Positions 16,679-25,604 are shown, counted from the first letter of the stretch. The stretch is 59,901 nucleotides of DNA from Streptomyces triticisoli (GCF_003270085.1 NZ_QFDQ01000013.1:1-59901), one strand, 5' to 3'. Translations and numbers: made by a program. Notes: generated by a model not told the origin, from the letters alone.

Positions 16679-17594
16679 GTGAGTGCGCGTGTCCGTCGTG
16701 GTGGTGCTCGTGGTGCCCGTGGTGGTGGCCGTCGTCGTCCGGGTGGTAGTGCGGCTGCTGCGGCAGCCCCACCTTGTCCTCGAAGCCCGGCAGCGCGATC
16801 CGGTACACGCACGAGTCGCAGTTCATCCGCAGATCGCCCTTCACCGCCTCCTCGTACCGCTCCATCACCAGGTCCAGCAGCTCCGGCTCCGGCCCGATCA
16901 CGTCCGCCGAGCGCACCTCGACCTCCGGGTGGACCGCCGCCCAGTCCGCCGCCTGCCGCCGCACCCGCTCCGGCAGGATGCCCGTGAACAGGAAGTAGGG
17001 GAGGACCACGATCCGCCGCGCGCCCAGCTTCGCGCACCGCTCGAGACCGCTCGGCACATCCGGCGCCGCCAGCGACACGAACGCCGTCTCCGCGCCCGCG
17101 TACCCGCGCCCCTCCCACAGCAGCCGCGCCGCCTTGCACACCTCGGAGTTGGCATCCGGGTCCGTCGACCCGCGCCCCACCAGCAGCACCGTCACCTCGG
17201 AGCGGTCCCAGGAGGGGTCCACCGCCTCGTCCAGCCGCCGCTCCAGCACGCTCAGCAGCGCGGGGTGCGGGCCCAGCGGACGGCCGTAGGTGTACGAGAT
17301 CCCCGGGTGCCGTTGCTTCTCGCGGGCCAGCGCCGCCGGGATGTCGCCCTTGGCGTGCCCGGCGGACACCAGCATCAGGGGTACGGCGGCGAACCGCCGC
17401 ACCCCCCGCCCCACCAGCTCGGCGACCGCCTCGCCCAGCGGCGGCGGGGACAGTTCGATGAAGCCGCCCGCGACGGGCAGTTCGGGGTGGCGGCGGCCCA
17501 ACTCCCTCACGAAGTCACGGAACGCCTCGGCTCCGGCCTCGTCCCGGGTGCCGTGACCGGCGATGAGCAGGGCGGGAGGCGGCGGGGTGGTCAC
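16668..17594 (-). CDS. cbiX: Sirohydrochlorin chelatase family protein CbiX with His-rich tail
   Basis: A 308-residue chelatase-type protein with two ferrochelatase-like lobes. The metal-site histidines are in LLIAGHGTRDEAG and LMLVSAGHAKGDIP of lobe 1; the second lobe carries VLLVGRGSTDPDAN. CbiX inserts cobalt or nickel/iron into sirohydrochlorin. Near the C-terminus a DLRMNCDSCVYR motif with two cysteines precedes a tail with 14 histidines in its last 27 residues. The GTG start overlaps the cobH stop (GTGA). In this aerobic-type pathway with cobN present, the protein may supply or store cobalt rather than be the main chelatase. Confidence 0.9.
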   Translation of the reverse strand: MTTPPPPALLIAGHGTRDEAGAEAFRDFVRELGRRHPELPVAGGFIELSPPPLGEAVAELVGRGVRRFAAVPLMLVSAGHAKGDIPAALAREKQRHPGISYTYGRPLGPHPALLSVLERRLDEAVDPSWDRSEVTVLLVGRGSTDPDANSEVCKAARLLWEGRGYAGAETAFVSLAAPDVPSGLERCAKLGARRIVVLPYFLFTGILPERVRRQAADWAAVHPEVEVRSADVIGPEPELLDLVMERYEEAVKGDLRMNCDSCVYRIALPGFEDKVGLPQQPHYHPDDDGHHHGHHEHHHDGHAHSHAH

Positions 17595-18187
17595 AGGGTC
17601 TCCTCAGACGATTCAAGCGAAGTGGGGTGATACAGCAGGGCGTTGAGCGCGGCGGCGGCGACCGCCGAACCGCCCTTCTCGGACACGTTGCTCACCGCGG
17701 GCAGCCCGCTCCCGCGCAACGCGGCCTTGGACTCGGCCGCCCCGACGAAACCGACGGGCAGACCGATGACGAGTGCGGGGGAGGCGTCCAGCCTCAGCAG
17801 CTCCTCCAGGGCGGTCGGGGCGCAGCCGATCACCCACAGGGCGCCCGGGCCGACGTCCTCGTACGCCAGCCGGACCGCGTGCGCCGAACGCGTCAGCCCG
17901 GGACCCGGCCCGGCGTCCTTCAGACGGCAGACGGTGTCGCGCCGGGTGATCCCGGCCGCCACCATCTCCACGTCCACGACCACGGGCGCCCCCGCGTGCA
18001 GCGCCGTGTGTGCCCGCACCAGCTCACCCTCGTCCATGACGAGGTCGGAGGCGTACTCCAGGTCGGCGGCGGAGTGGATGACCCGCTCCACCACCGCCCG
18101 CGTCAGCGGCGGGAAGTGCGAGGTGTCCAGGCGGGCGCGCAGCCGGCGGAAGGACTCCTGCTCGATGGGGTGGACGACGCGGTTCAC
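17591..18187 (-). CDS. cobH: Precorrin-8X methylmutase CobH
   Basis: A 198-residue enzyme that shifts the C11 methyl to C12, giving hydrogenobyrinic acid. The family start HPIEQESFRRLRARLD is clear. The catalytic His lies in AVVERVIHSAADLEY, and the conserved GLPVGFVGAAESK and SNVSEKGGSAVAAAALNAL segments are intact. It overlaps both neighbours by 4 bp (GTGA at each junction). Confidence 0.96.
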   Translation of the reverse strand: MNRVVHPIEQESFRRLRARLDTSHFPPLTRAVVERVIHSAADLEYASDLVMDEGELVRAHTALHAGAPVVVDVEMVAAGITRRDTVCRLKDAGPGPGLTRSAHAVRLAYEDVGPGALWVIGCAPTALEELLRLDASPALVIGLPVGFVGAAESKAALRGSGLPAVSNVSEKGGSAVAAAALNALLYHPTSLESSEETL

Positions 18188-19884
18188 TTCGGGTCCTCCC
18201 GGGTCTCCTGCCAGCGGTAGCCCCGCGGCGTGACCATCCGCCCCGCGATCTCACGGGTCGCCGTGTTGCCGACCGTCACGACCGTCATCATGTCGACCGT
18301 CGCCGGGTCCAGCCCGGCCAGCGTCGTCAGCCGGCTGGACTCGTCCGGCCGCGAGGCGTTGCGTACGACACCGACCGGTGTCGTCGGCTCCCGGTGCCCG
18401 GCGAGGATCGCCAGCGCCTCGGGCAGCTGCCAGTCGCGGCCCCGGGAGCGCGGGTTGTAGAAGGTCACGACCAGGTCGGCCTCCGCCGCCGCCCGCACCC
18501 GCCGCTCGATGACCTCCCACGGCGTGTGCAGGTCGGAGAGGCTGATCGACACATGGTCGTGCCCGAGCGGCGCCCCGAGGACCGCCCCGGCCGCGAGCGC
18601 CGCCGTGACCCCCGGCACGCCGACCACGTCGATGTCGTCCGACGCCTCGGCGAGCGCGGGGGAGGCCATGGCGTACACCCCGGCGTCCCCGCTGCCGATC
18701 AGCGCCACGGCGTGCCCGCGCCGGGCCTCGGCGACCGCCGTCCGCGCCCGCTCCTCCTCCGCCCCGAGCCCCGACTGAAGGATCCGGGTGCCGGGCCGCA
18801 GCAGGTCGCGGATCTGGTCGACGTACTGGTCGAGCCCCACCAGCACGGAAGCCCGCCGCAGCTCCGCCTTCGCGCGCGGGGTCAGCAGGTCCCGGGCGCC
18901 CGGACCGAGCCCGACGACCGCGAGCCGCCCGCGCCCCGGCCGCCGTACCACCGCACACGTGGCCATGGCCGGCTGCCCGTCCGCCCGCTCCGACTTCCTC
19001 TTGGGCACCAGGAGTTCACCCCCGCCCACCAGCGCGGCGGCCTCCGCGACCGACGGCGTACCGACGGCGGCGAGCGGCGCGGCGGACGGGTTCGGCACGT
19101 CGACCGCCGCCAACTCCCCGGCGGAGTACGTCACCAGCGGCACCCCCAGCCGCCCGGCCGCCGCGACGAGACCCGGCTCGCCGGCCTTGGCGTCGACGGT
19201 GGCGAGGCAGGAGACCGACCGCACGGACAGCCCCGCGTCCCGCAACGCGCCCTCGACCAGCCCCAGCACCTCCTCCACGGGAACACCCCCGGAGGCACCG
19301 ACGCCGACCACGAGGGACGGCGGCCGCAGGACCACCTCGCGCTCGCCCGGCTCGACCGCCCGGTCCGTCACCCGCACGGTGTACGGCCCCCGCGCCGCCA
19401 CCGGCAGCGGCGGCAACGGCCACGGCACCTCACGGTCGAGAGCCACGGGCTCTCCGTCGAGCAGCGCCCGCGACACCCCGGCCACGTCCCCCTCCACCGG
19501 CAGCCCCAGCGTGTCCAGCCCCGGCAGTCCCACGGCGTCCGTCGCAGTCGTCACCACGGGCTCGGCCCCCAGCAACTCACCCACCGCCACCGCGAGTTCG
19601 TTCGCCCCGCCGCCGTGCCCGCCGACCAGCGACACGGCGAACCGCCCGGCCTCGTCCACGCACACCACACCCGGGTCGGACGCCTTCCCACCCAGCAGCG
19701 GCGCGATCAGCCGGACCACCGCCCCCGTCGCCAGAAAGCACACCAACTGCTCGCACTCGGCGAACGCGGCCCGTACGGCGTCCCCGACGTGCCCCTCGTA
19801 CACCCGTGTACGCTCCGGCCACGCGGCCGCCAACCGGTCCCGCGCAGCCGCGCCCGCCGCGGTGGCGGAAATGAGGCCGATCAC
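18184..19884 (-). CDS. cobJ: Fused CbiG - precorrin-3B C17-methyltransferase (CobJ)
   Basis: A 566-residue two-domain enzyme. Residues about 1-310 are CbiG-like: central GALVxxI-type core with LVCFLATGAVVRLIAPLL, then VVCVDEAGRFAVSLVGGHGGGANEL, and the C-terminal subdomain VVGVGASGGVPVEEVLGLVE. CbiG opens the delta-lactone and removes acetaldehyde. Residues about 315-566 are the SAM-dependent methylase CobJ/CbiH with GRLAVVGLGPGARDLLTP, GSGDAGVYAMA and DLVVTFYNPRS. Fusion couples ring contraction with deacylation and is known in actinobacteria. GTG starts and 4-bp overlaps join it to cobL and cobH. Confidence 0.93.
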   Translation of the reverse strand: MIGLISATAAGAAARDRLAAAWPERTRVYEGHVGDAVRAAFAECEQLVCFLATGAVVRLIAPLLGGKASDPGVVCVDEAGRFAVSLVGGHGGGANELAVAVGELLGAEPVVTTATDAVGLPGLDTLGLPVEGDVAGVSRALLDGEPVALDREVPWPLPPLPVAARGPYTVRVTDRAVEPGEREVVLRPPSLVVGVGASGGVPVEEVLGLVEGALRDAGLSVRSVSCLATVDAKAGEPGLVAAAGRLGVPLVTYSAGELAAVDVPNPSAAPLAAVGTPSVAEAAALVGGGELLVPKRKSERADGQPAMATCAVVRRPGRGRLAVVGLGPGARDLLTPRAKAELRRASVLVGLDQYVDQIRDLLRPGTRILQSGLGAEEERARTAVAEARRGHAVALIGSGDAGVYAMASPALAEASDDIDVVGVPGVTAALAAGAVLGAPLGHDHVSISLSDLHTPWEVIERRVRAAAEADLVVTFYNPRSRGRDWQLPEALAILAGHREPTTPVGVVRNASRPDESSRLTTLAGLDPATVDMMTVVTVGNTATREIAGRMVTPRGYRWQETREDPK

Positions 19885-21125
19885 TGGAAAACTCCTTTAC
19901 TGGACGCCGGGGGCCGCACGCCCCACAGCAGGAACACGGGATTGGCCGCCGCCAGCCGGGTCACGTCCCCCGGCAGCGGCGCCAGCCGGGACGACTGCAG
20001 CAGCACCCCGTCGCAGGCGAACCCGGCGACCGTGAGCGCCTCGCGCGCCGCCGGCACCCGGTCGAGCGCCGCCATGGAGACCACGACGGTCCGCCGGGCC
20101 CGCCGCGCGCACGCGCCGACGATGTCCGGCAGCTCACGCCCCCCGCCGCCCACGAACACGGCGTCGGGATCGTCGAGCCCGGACAGCACGACGGGCGCCG
20201 TACCGTGCACCACCGCCACATCGACCCCATGGGCATCGGCGTTGGCCCGGATCCGCTCCACCCCGTCCGCCGCCTTCTCCACCGCGACGACGGCCGCCCC
20301 GAGCCGCGCGCACTCCACCGCCACCGACCCCGACCCGGCCCCCACGTCCCAGACCAGGTCACCCAGGTGCGGCCCGAGCCGGGCCAGCGCCAGCGCCCGC
20401 ACCTCGAACTTGGTGACCATCGAGTCGCGGTGTGCGAACCCGGTCTCTTCCAGGGCCCACCGGGACGGGCCGGGCGGCTGCCCAGCGACCGTACGTACGG
20501 GTCCCAGCGCCCGTGCCTCGTCCAGGCACAGCACCACGCTCACCGCCGTACCCCAGTCCCGGCCGGCGGCCTGGGCGGGCGTGACCCGCTCCACGCGCTC
20601 GCGCGCCGGATCACCCAGCGCGGAGGCCACGACCAGCACCCGGTCGCCGGAGGGCGTGCGGGCCAGCGCGGCGCCCAGCTCGGCGGGCCCGGCCCCCGGC
20701 CCGGTCAGCACGGCGACCTTCGGCCGCGCCCGGCACACGTTGACGGCCGTCCGCAGGTCCCGCCCGTGCGCGCTGACCACCACCGCGTCGTCCCAGGGCA
20801 GCCCGAGCCGCGCGAAGGCGACGGCGACGGAGGACATCCCGGGCCGCACGTCCAGCCGCCCCGGCCCGAACCGCTCGGCCAGCACCCGCACGACCCCGAA
20901 GAACCCCGGATCGCCCGAGGCCAGCACGACGACACGCCGCCCCTTGTCGACGTACCGCTCCACCACGTCGAGCGCGGGCTCCAGCGGCCCGAGCACGACC
21001 CGCTCGGCGCCCTCCGGCAGCCGTACGGCGTCCAGATGGCGCCGCCCTCCCACGACGAGCCCGGCACCGGCGAGCACCTGAGTGTCGTACGCCGCCCCCG
21101 TCCCCGCACCGACGACCGTGATCAC
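19881..21125 (-). CDS. cobL: Precorrin-6Y C5,15-methyltransferase/decarboxylase CobL (CbiE-CbiT)
   Basis: A 414-residue bifunctional enzyme. The N-terminal CbiE domain (about 1-205) begins VITVVGAGTGAAYDTQVLAG and holds VVVLASGDPGFFGVVRVL. The C-terminal CbiT domain (about 220-414) is a Rossmann methyltransferase with LVWDVGAGSGSVAVECARLG and DAVFVGGGGRELPDIV. Together they methylate C5 and C15 and decarboxylate the C12 acetate. The GTG at 21125 overlaps the cobM stop (GTGA); the longer frame to 21314 is antisense-like read-through inside cobM. Confidence 0.94.
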   Translation of the reverse strand: MITVVGAGTGAAYDTQVLAGAGLVVGGRRHLDAVRLPEGAERVVLGPLEPALDVVERYVDKGRRVVVLASGDPGFFGVVRVLAERFGPGRLDVRPGMSSVAVAFARLGLPWDDAVVVSAHGRDLRTAVNVCRARPKVAVLTGPGAGPAELGAALARTPSGDRVLVVASALGDPARERVERVTPAQAAGRDWGTAVSVVLCLDEARALGPVRTVAGQPPGPSRWALEETGFAHRDSMVTKFEVRALALARLGPHLGDLVWDVGAGSGSVAVECARLGAAVVAVEKAADGVERIRANADAHGVDVAVVHGTAPVVLSGLDDPDAVFVGGGGRELPDIVGACARRARRTVVVSMAALDRVPAAREALTVAGFACDGVLLQSSRLAPLPGDVTRLAAANPVFLLWGVRPPASSKGVFQ

Positions 21126-21940
21126 GTGCTCGCACCCCGCGCGCGCAGGGCCTTGCGGGCCTCGGGGTCGGCCTTGCGGTAGCCGTGGAAGTGGCCGGGG
21201 TGGTACAGGTGCGAGCGGGTGCCGTGCGCGTCCAGCGCCGGACCGACCAGGAACAGTGTGTGCTTCCAGAGCCTGTGCTCCTTGACCGTCTCCTCCAGCG
21301 TGCCCACCGTGCACTTGACGACCAGCTCCTCCGGCCAGGTCGCCTGGTACGCCACCACGACCGGCGTGGACGTCGGATAGCCGCCCTCCAGCAGCTCCCG
21401 CACCAGCCGGCCGCTGCGGGCCGCCGACAGGAAGACGGCCATCGTGGTGCCGTGCCGGGCGAACTCGCGCACCTCCTCACCGGGCGGCATCGGCGTCTTG
21501 CCGCCGCCGAGCCGGGTGAGCACCACCGACTGCGCGACCTCCGGGATGGTCAGCTCACGCCGGGCGAGCGCGGCGACGGCGGAGAAGGAGGAGACACCCG
21601 GCACGACCTCCGTCGCGATCCCGATCTCCGCGCACCGGTCGAGCTGCTCCTGCGTACCGCCCCACAGGGCAGGGTCACCGGAGTGGACACGGGCCACGCG
21701 CAGCCCCTCCCGGTGCGCCCGCTCGTACACGGCGACGACGTCCTCCAGGGACAGGGCCGCCGAGTCCAGGACCTCCGCGCCCTCGCGCGCGTGTTCGAGC
21801 ACTTCGGCCTGTACGAGACTGGCCGCCCAGATCACGACATCGGCCTCGGCGATCGCGCGGGCGGCGCGGAACGTCAACAGGTCGGCGGCGCCGGGACCGG
21901 CACCGACGAAGGTCACCTTGCCGGCGGGGGCATCGGCCAT
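21122..21940 (-). CDS. cobM: Precorrin-4 C11-methyltransferase CobM
   Basis: A 272-residue SAM-dependent tetrapyrrole methylase. The nucleotide loop is VTFVGAGPGAADLLTFRAAR, and the catalytic region has VARVHSGDPALWGGTQEQ and VVPGVSSFSAVAALA. The ATG at 21940 has GAGAGGA 9 bp upstream. It is the first gene of the second cobalamin block, so a promoter should lie in the 94 bp shared with the divergent ZIP transporter. No riboswitch-like sequence is seen there. Confidence 0.95.
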   Translation of the reverse strand: MADAPAGKVTFVGAGPGAADLLTFRAARAIAEADVVIWAASLVQAEVLEHAREGAEVLDSAALSLEDVVAVYERAHREGLRVARVHSGDPALWGGTQEQLDRCAEIGIATEVVPGVSSFSAVAALARRELTIPEVAQSVVLTRLGGGKTPMPPGEEVREFARHGTTMAVFLSAARSGRLVRELLEGGYPTSTPVVVAYQATWPEELVVKCTVGTLEETVKEHRLWKHTLFLVGPALDAHGTRSHLYHPGHFHGYRKADPEARKALRARGAST

Positions 21941-22034
21941 GGGTCGGGTCCTCTCGTGCGAAAAATCACGGTGTCTGGGGGTGCAGCGGTGGCCGGATGC
22001 GCGCGACCGGGGGCTGATCCGATAGCAAGAGCAC

Positions 22035-22766
22035 ATGGCGGTCTACGTCGCGCTCGGCGCGTTCCTGATGACGCTGGCCGGCGGCTGGGCGGCACAACGG
22101 GTGACCGACCGCCGCCATCTGGTCCTCGGACTGGCCGGCGGCCTGATGCTGGGCGTGGTCGGTCTGGACCTGCTCCCCGAGGCACTGCACGCGGCCGGCG
22201 GGGAGGTGTTCGGCGTACCGGCGGCCCTGCTGCTGTTCATGGCCGGCTTCCTGCTGGCCCACCTGGTGGAGCGCCTGCTGGCCGCACGGCAGGCCGCGCA
22301 CGGCGGCGACGAGCAGCACAACCACCGCACGCCCGAGGTGGGCCTGACGGCGGCGGCCGCGATGGTCGGCCACAGCACCATGGACGGCGTGGCGATGGGC
22401 GCGGCCTTCCAGGTGGGCGGCGGCATGGGAGCCACGGTCGCGCTCGCGGTCATCGCCCACGACTTCGCGGACGGCTTCAACACGTTCACCGTCACCCGGC
22501 TGTACGGCAACGCGCGCCGCAAGGCGGTCGCCATGCTCGTGGCGGACGCGCTGGCCCCGGTGGCGGGCGCCGCATCGACCACCTTCGTCACCATCCCGAC
22601 GTGGTTCCTCGGCGGCTATCTCGGCCTCTTCGGCGGAGCACTGCTCTACCTCGCGGCGGCCGAGATCCTCCCCGAGGCCCACCACGAACACCCGGCCCGC
22701 TCGACCCTGCTGTGCACGGTCGCGGGAGTGGCGTTCATCTGGGTGGTGGTCGGACTGTCGGGCTGA
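22035..22766 (+). CDS. ZIP-family metal transporter
   Basis: A 243-residue integral membrane protein with about eight hydrophobic segments. The ZIP metal motifs are intact: HSTMDGVAMG in TM4 and HDFADGFNTF in TM5. A histidine-bearing loop (QHNHRTPE) lies between TM3 and TM4. ZIP proteins carry Zn, Fe, Mn or Co across the membrane. It is the only plus-strand gene in the cobalamin island, divergent from cobM and convergent with cobI, so a cobalt-related role is suggested but not shown. The ATG at 22035 has a weak AAGAG site. Confidence 0.9.
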   Translation: MAVYVALGAFLMTLAGGWAAQRVTDRRHLVLGLAGGLMLGVVGLDLLPEALHAAGGEVFGVPAALLLFMAGFLLAHLVERLLAARQAAHGGDEQHNHRTPEVGLTAAAAMVGHSTMDGVAMGAAFQVGGGMGATVALAVIAHDFADGFNTFTVTRLYGNARRKAVAMLVADALAPVAGAASTTFVTIPTWFLGGYLGLFGGALLYLAAAEILPEAHHEHPARSTLLCTVAGVAFIWVVVGLSG

Positions 22767-22789
22767 CCAGCCCACCTTCCGGACAGGGC

Positions 22790-23539
22790 TCACAGCTTGC
22801 CGCCCCGCCCGCCGTCGCGCCGCGCGGGCGAGATGAGAGTGGAGAGGTACGGCAGCGGAGCCCCGTCGAGATCCGCGGCCGGCCGGATCGACTCCTCCGG
22901 CAGCCCGAGCGCCGACCCCCACACCGCACCGTCGACCCGCCCGCTGTTCCGCAACGCCTCGGCGACCTCCCGCGCCTGCCGCCCGAACTTGTACGCCACA
23001 ACCGTCCCGGGCCCGCTCAACGCCTCCTTGAGCACGGCGGTCCCAGCGGTGACGGGCACCAGGACGAGCGGCTCGGTGCCCTCGGTGAGCACGGCCCCCG
23101 ACCGCGCCGCCAGATCCTGCATCGCGGTGATCCCGGGCACGGTCTCGACGACGGTCCCCGGCACCAGATCGGCGACGGTCTGCGCGAGATACGTGAAGGT
23201 GGAGTACACGTTCGGGTCACCGATGGTGGCGAAGGCCACGCAGCCGTGCTTCCCGAGCAGACCGGCGACCCGCTCCCCGGCCGCGTCCCACGCCGCCTCG
23301 CGCCGCGCCCGGTCGGACCGCTCGTTCAGCGCGAACACCACCCGGACGACCTTCTCCTCGGGCACGTAGTGCAACACGGTCGCCTCGGCGCGCCCGCGCT
23401 CGCCGCCATCTTCTCCATCGAATGCAGCCATGACGGGTACGACGACGATGTCGGCCGCGCGCAGCGCGTTGACGCCCTTGACGGTCACCAGCTCGGGGTC
23501 GCCGGGCCCGACCCCCACCCCGATCAGCCTGCTGCTCAT
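22790..23539 (-). CDS. cobI: Precorrin-2 C20-methyltransferase CobI
   Basis: A 249-residue tetrapyrrole methylase. It carries LIGVGVGPGDPELVTVKGVN (SAM loop), VAFATIGDPNVYSTFTYLA and VVETVPGITAMQDLAA, the usual CobI/CbiL set. The ATG at 23539 overlaps the cobB stop as ATGA. It is the last gene of the first cobalamin block. It ends 23 bp from the convergent ZIP gene, where only a small GGGCT/AGCCC stem is visible. Confidence 0.95.
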   Translation of the reverse strand: MSSRLIGVGVGPGDPELVTVKGVNALRAADIVVVPVMAAFDGEDGGERGRAEATVLHYVPEEKVVRVVFALNERSDRARREAAWDAAGERVAGLLGKHGCVAFATIGDPNVYSTFTYLAQTVADLVPGTVVETVPGITAMQDLAARSGAVLTEGTEPLVLVPVTAGTAVLKEALSGPGTVVAYKFGRQAREVAEALRNSGRVDGAVWGSALGLPEESIRPAADLDGAPLPYLSTLISPARRDGGRGGKL

Positions 23540-25008
23540 GACGTCCGGCACCTCTCGACGAACCGACGGGCGACACCGGGCGCGGCGGCCCAGTGGGTGT
23601 GCAGATAACTCGCGTGCACGTTGCGCTGTACGAACCCCTCGACCCGGCGCTCAGGAGCGCGCACCCCCCAGGCGGGAGCCGCCGGCCCCGTGCCCGAGCC
23701 GGGCTCGACGACGGTCCGGTGGAACTCGTGGCCGCGCATCCGCTCCCCGGCACCTGCGAGCACGCTGTCACTGACCGCCACGGCGTCCCGGTAGCCGAGG
23801 GTGAGCCGCCCGGTCATCCGGGCGGCGGCGTCCAGCACTCCGCACATCGGCTGCCCGTCGAGCTCCCGGCAGAGGTAGAGAAGCCCGGCACACTCGGCGG
23901 CGACGGGAGCACCGCTGAGCGCGAGCCCGGCGACGGCTTTCCGCAAGGGTTCGTTGGCGGACAACTCGGCGGCGTACACCTCGGGGAAACCACCGCCGAT
24001 GACCAACCCGCGGGTTCCTCCGGGCAGTTGCTCGTCGCGGAGGGGATCGAAGGGGACGACTTCGGCACCGGCGGCGGTGAGCAGTTCCGTGTGCTCGGCG
24101 TAGGAGAAGCTGAAGGCCGAGCCACCGGCGACAGCAACCTTGGGCGCTGGGCCGGCACCCGACAGCCCGTCCGGCGATTGAGGACGAGGCCGTTCAGGCC
24201 GATCCGGGGGTCTGGGGGCGAAGCGCCCAGGGGCGGGAAGGGGAAGGGGCGGCGGGGGCGAAACGCACAGAGCCTCAGCCGCACCCCAAGCCGCACACGA
24301 CAACGCACCCGCACTCCGCGCCAGCGCGACCAAGCCCTCCACATCACACCCGTCGGAGACCTGCGCCGCCATCGACGCAACGGCTTCCACCGCCTCCGCC
24401 CGCCGCTCGGCAACCGGCACCAGCCCCAGGTGCCGAGAGGGCATGGCCACCTGCGGAGCCCTCCGCAGCACCCCCAACACCGGCACCCCCACCGAGTCCA
24501 GCGCCTCCCGCAACAGCACCTCATGCCGCTCGGAGGCCACCTTGTTCAGAATCACGCCCCCGACCCGCACCTCCGGATCCCAGGACGCGAACCCATGCAC
24601 CAACGCCGCCACCGACCGAGACTGCGACGAAGCGTCGACCACCAACACCACCGGCGCCCGCAGCAACTTGGCCACATGCGCGGTGGACGCCAGTTCACCC
24701 TCCCCGGCGGCCCCGTCGTACAGCCCCATCACACCCTCGACGACGGCGATGTCACACCCCCGCGCCCCGTGCAGGAACAACGGCCCGACCAGCTCGGACC
24801 CGCACAGATACGCGTCCAGGTTCCGCCCCGCACGCCCGGTCGCGAGCGCGTGATACCCGGGGTCGATGTAGTCCGGCCCCACCTTGTGCGGGGACACGGA
24901 CAGTCCCCGCCGGGCCAGCGCGGCCATCAACCCCGTGGCAACGGTGGTCTTGCCGCTCCCCGACGAGGGCGCGGCAATGACCAGCCGGGGCACGGACGGG
25001 GACGTCAC
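23536..25008 (-). CDS. cobB: Cobyrinate a,c-diamide synthase CobB
   Basis: A 490-residue ATP- and glutamine-dependent amidase that amidates the a and c side chains. The N-terminal dethiobiotin-synthetase-like domain has the P-loop IAAPSSGSGKTTVATGL and VSPHKVGPDYIDPGYH. The C-terminal glutamine amidotransferase has the nucleophile Cys in PVAAECAGLLYL and FVQRNVHASYLHTHW. A Pro-rich insert of about 40 residues (centred on SPDGLSGAG) separates them and comes from a captured dispersed repeat. The GTG at 25008 overlaps the cobO stop as GTGA; the long extension toward 25827 is cobO antisense-like frame. Confidence 0.95.
   Translation of the reverse strand: MTSPSVPRLVIAAPSSGSGKTTVATGLMAALARRGLSVSPHKVGPDYIDPGYHALATGRAGRNLDAYLCGSELVGPLFLHGARGCDIAVVEGVMGLYDGAAGEGELASTAHVAKLLRAPVVLVVDASSQSRSVAALVHGFASWDPEVRVGGVILNKVASERHEVLLREALDSVGVPVLGVLRRAPQVAMPSRHLGLVPVAERRAEAVEAVASMAAQVSDGCDVEGLVALARSAGALSCAAWGAAEALCVSPPPPLPLPAPGRFAPRPPDRPERPRPQSPDGLSGAGPAPKVAVAGGSAFSFSYAEHTELLTAAGAEVVPFDPLRDEQLPGGTRGLVIGGGFPEVYAAELSANEPLRKAVAGLALSGAPVAAECAGLLYLCRELDGQPMCGVLDAAARMTGRLTLGYRDAVAVSDSVLAGAGERMRGHEFHRTVVEPGSGTGPAAPAWGVRAPERRVEGFVQRNVHASYLHTHWAAAPGVARRFVERCRTS
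24158..24270. repeat. Streptomyces dispersed repeat captured inside cobB
   Basis: The stretch with CCCGTCCGGCGATTGAGGAC, then GGGGTCTGGGGGCG and AAGCGCCCAGGGGCGG resembles a short repeat that I recognise from many Streptomyces intergenic regions. Here it is read in frame as the Pro-rich linker of cobB. Its ends are approximate. Confidence 0.6.
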
Positions 25009-25604
25009 CACTCGATGCCCCTCTGCCCCTTCTGCCCGACGTCCATCGGATGCTTGACCTTGGACATGTCGGTGACGAGATCGGCGAGGTCGACCAGCTT
25101 CTGCGGCGCGTTGCGCCCGGTGATCACCACGTGCTGGGTCCCGGGCCGGTCCCGCAGCACGTCCACGACCTCGTCGGTGTCGACCCAGCCCCAGTGCATC
25201 GGGTACGCGAACTCGTCGAGCACGTACAGCCGGTACGTCTCGGCGGCCAGGTCCCGCTTGACCTGCTCCCAGCCCTCGCGGGCCTTGGCCTCGTTGTCCA
25301 TCTGGGCGTCCCGCTGCACCCAGGACCAGCCCTCGCCCATCTTGTGCCAGTCGACGCCCCCGCCCTCGCCGGAGTCGCCCAGCACCCGTAGCGCCCGCTC
25401 CTCGCCGACCCGCCACTTGGCCGACTTGACGAACTGGAACACCCCGATCGGCCAGCCCTGGTTCCAGGCGCGCAAGGCCAGCCCGAAGGCGGCGGTGGAC
25501 TTGCCCTTGCCGACCCCGGTGTGCACGACGACGAGCGGCCGGTTGCGCCGCTGACGGGTCGTCAGCCCGTCGTCCGGTACGACACTCGGCTGTCCCTGCG
25601 GCAT
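25005..25604 (-). CDS. cobO: Cob(I)yrinic acid a,c-diamide adenosyltransferase CobO
   Basis: A 199-residue CobA/CobO-type ATP:corrinoid adenosyltransferase. The P-loop is VVHTGVGKGKSTAAFGLALRA, followed by GVFQFVKSAKW and the Walker-B-like YVLDEFAYPMHWGWVD. The C-terminal HPMDVGQKGQRGIEW closes the fold. The start overlaps the upstream chelatase stop (TAATG) and the stop overlaps cobB. Confidence 0.96.
   Translation of the reverse strand: MPQGQPSVVPDDGLTTRQRRNRPLVVVHTGVGKGKSTAAFGLALRAWNQGWPIGVFQFVKSAKWRVGEERALRVLGDSGEGGGVDWHKMGEGWSWVQRDAQMDNEAKAREGWEQVKRDLAAETYRLYVLDEFAYPMHWGWVDTDEVVDVLRDRPGTQHVVITGRNAPQKLVDLADLVTDMSKVKHPMDVGQKGQRGIEW

Noticed and set aside
18394..21081. 895-codon open frame antisense to cobL/cobJ
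   Set aside because: Low-complexity Pro/Arg/Ser sequence that mirrors the third-position GC of the cob genes; no start context and no homology pattern.
22761..22775. GGGCT/AGCCC stem between ZIP gene and cobI as a terminator
   Set aside because: Only five base pairs with a 4-nt loop and no further support; too weak to list.
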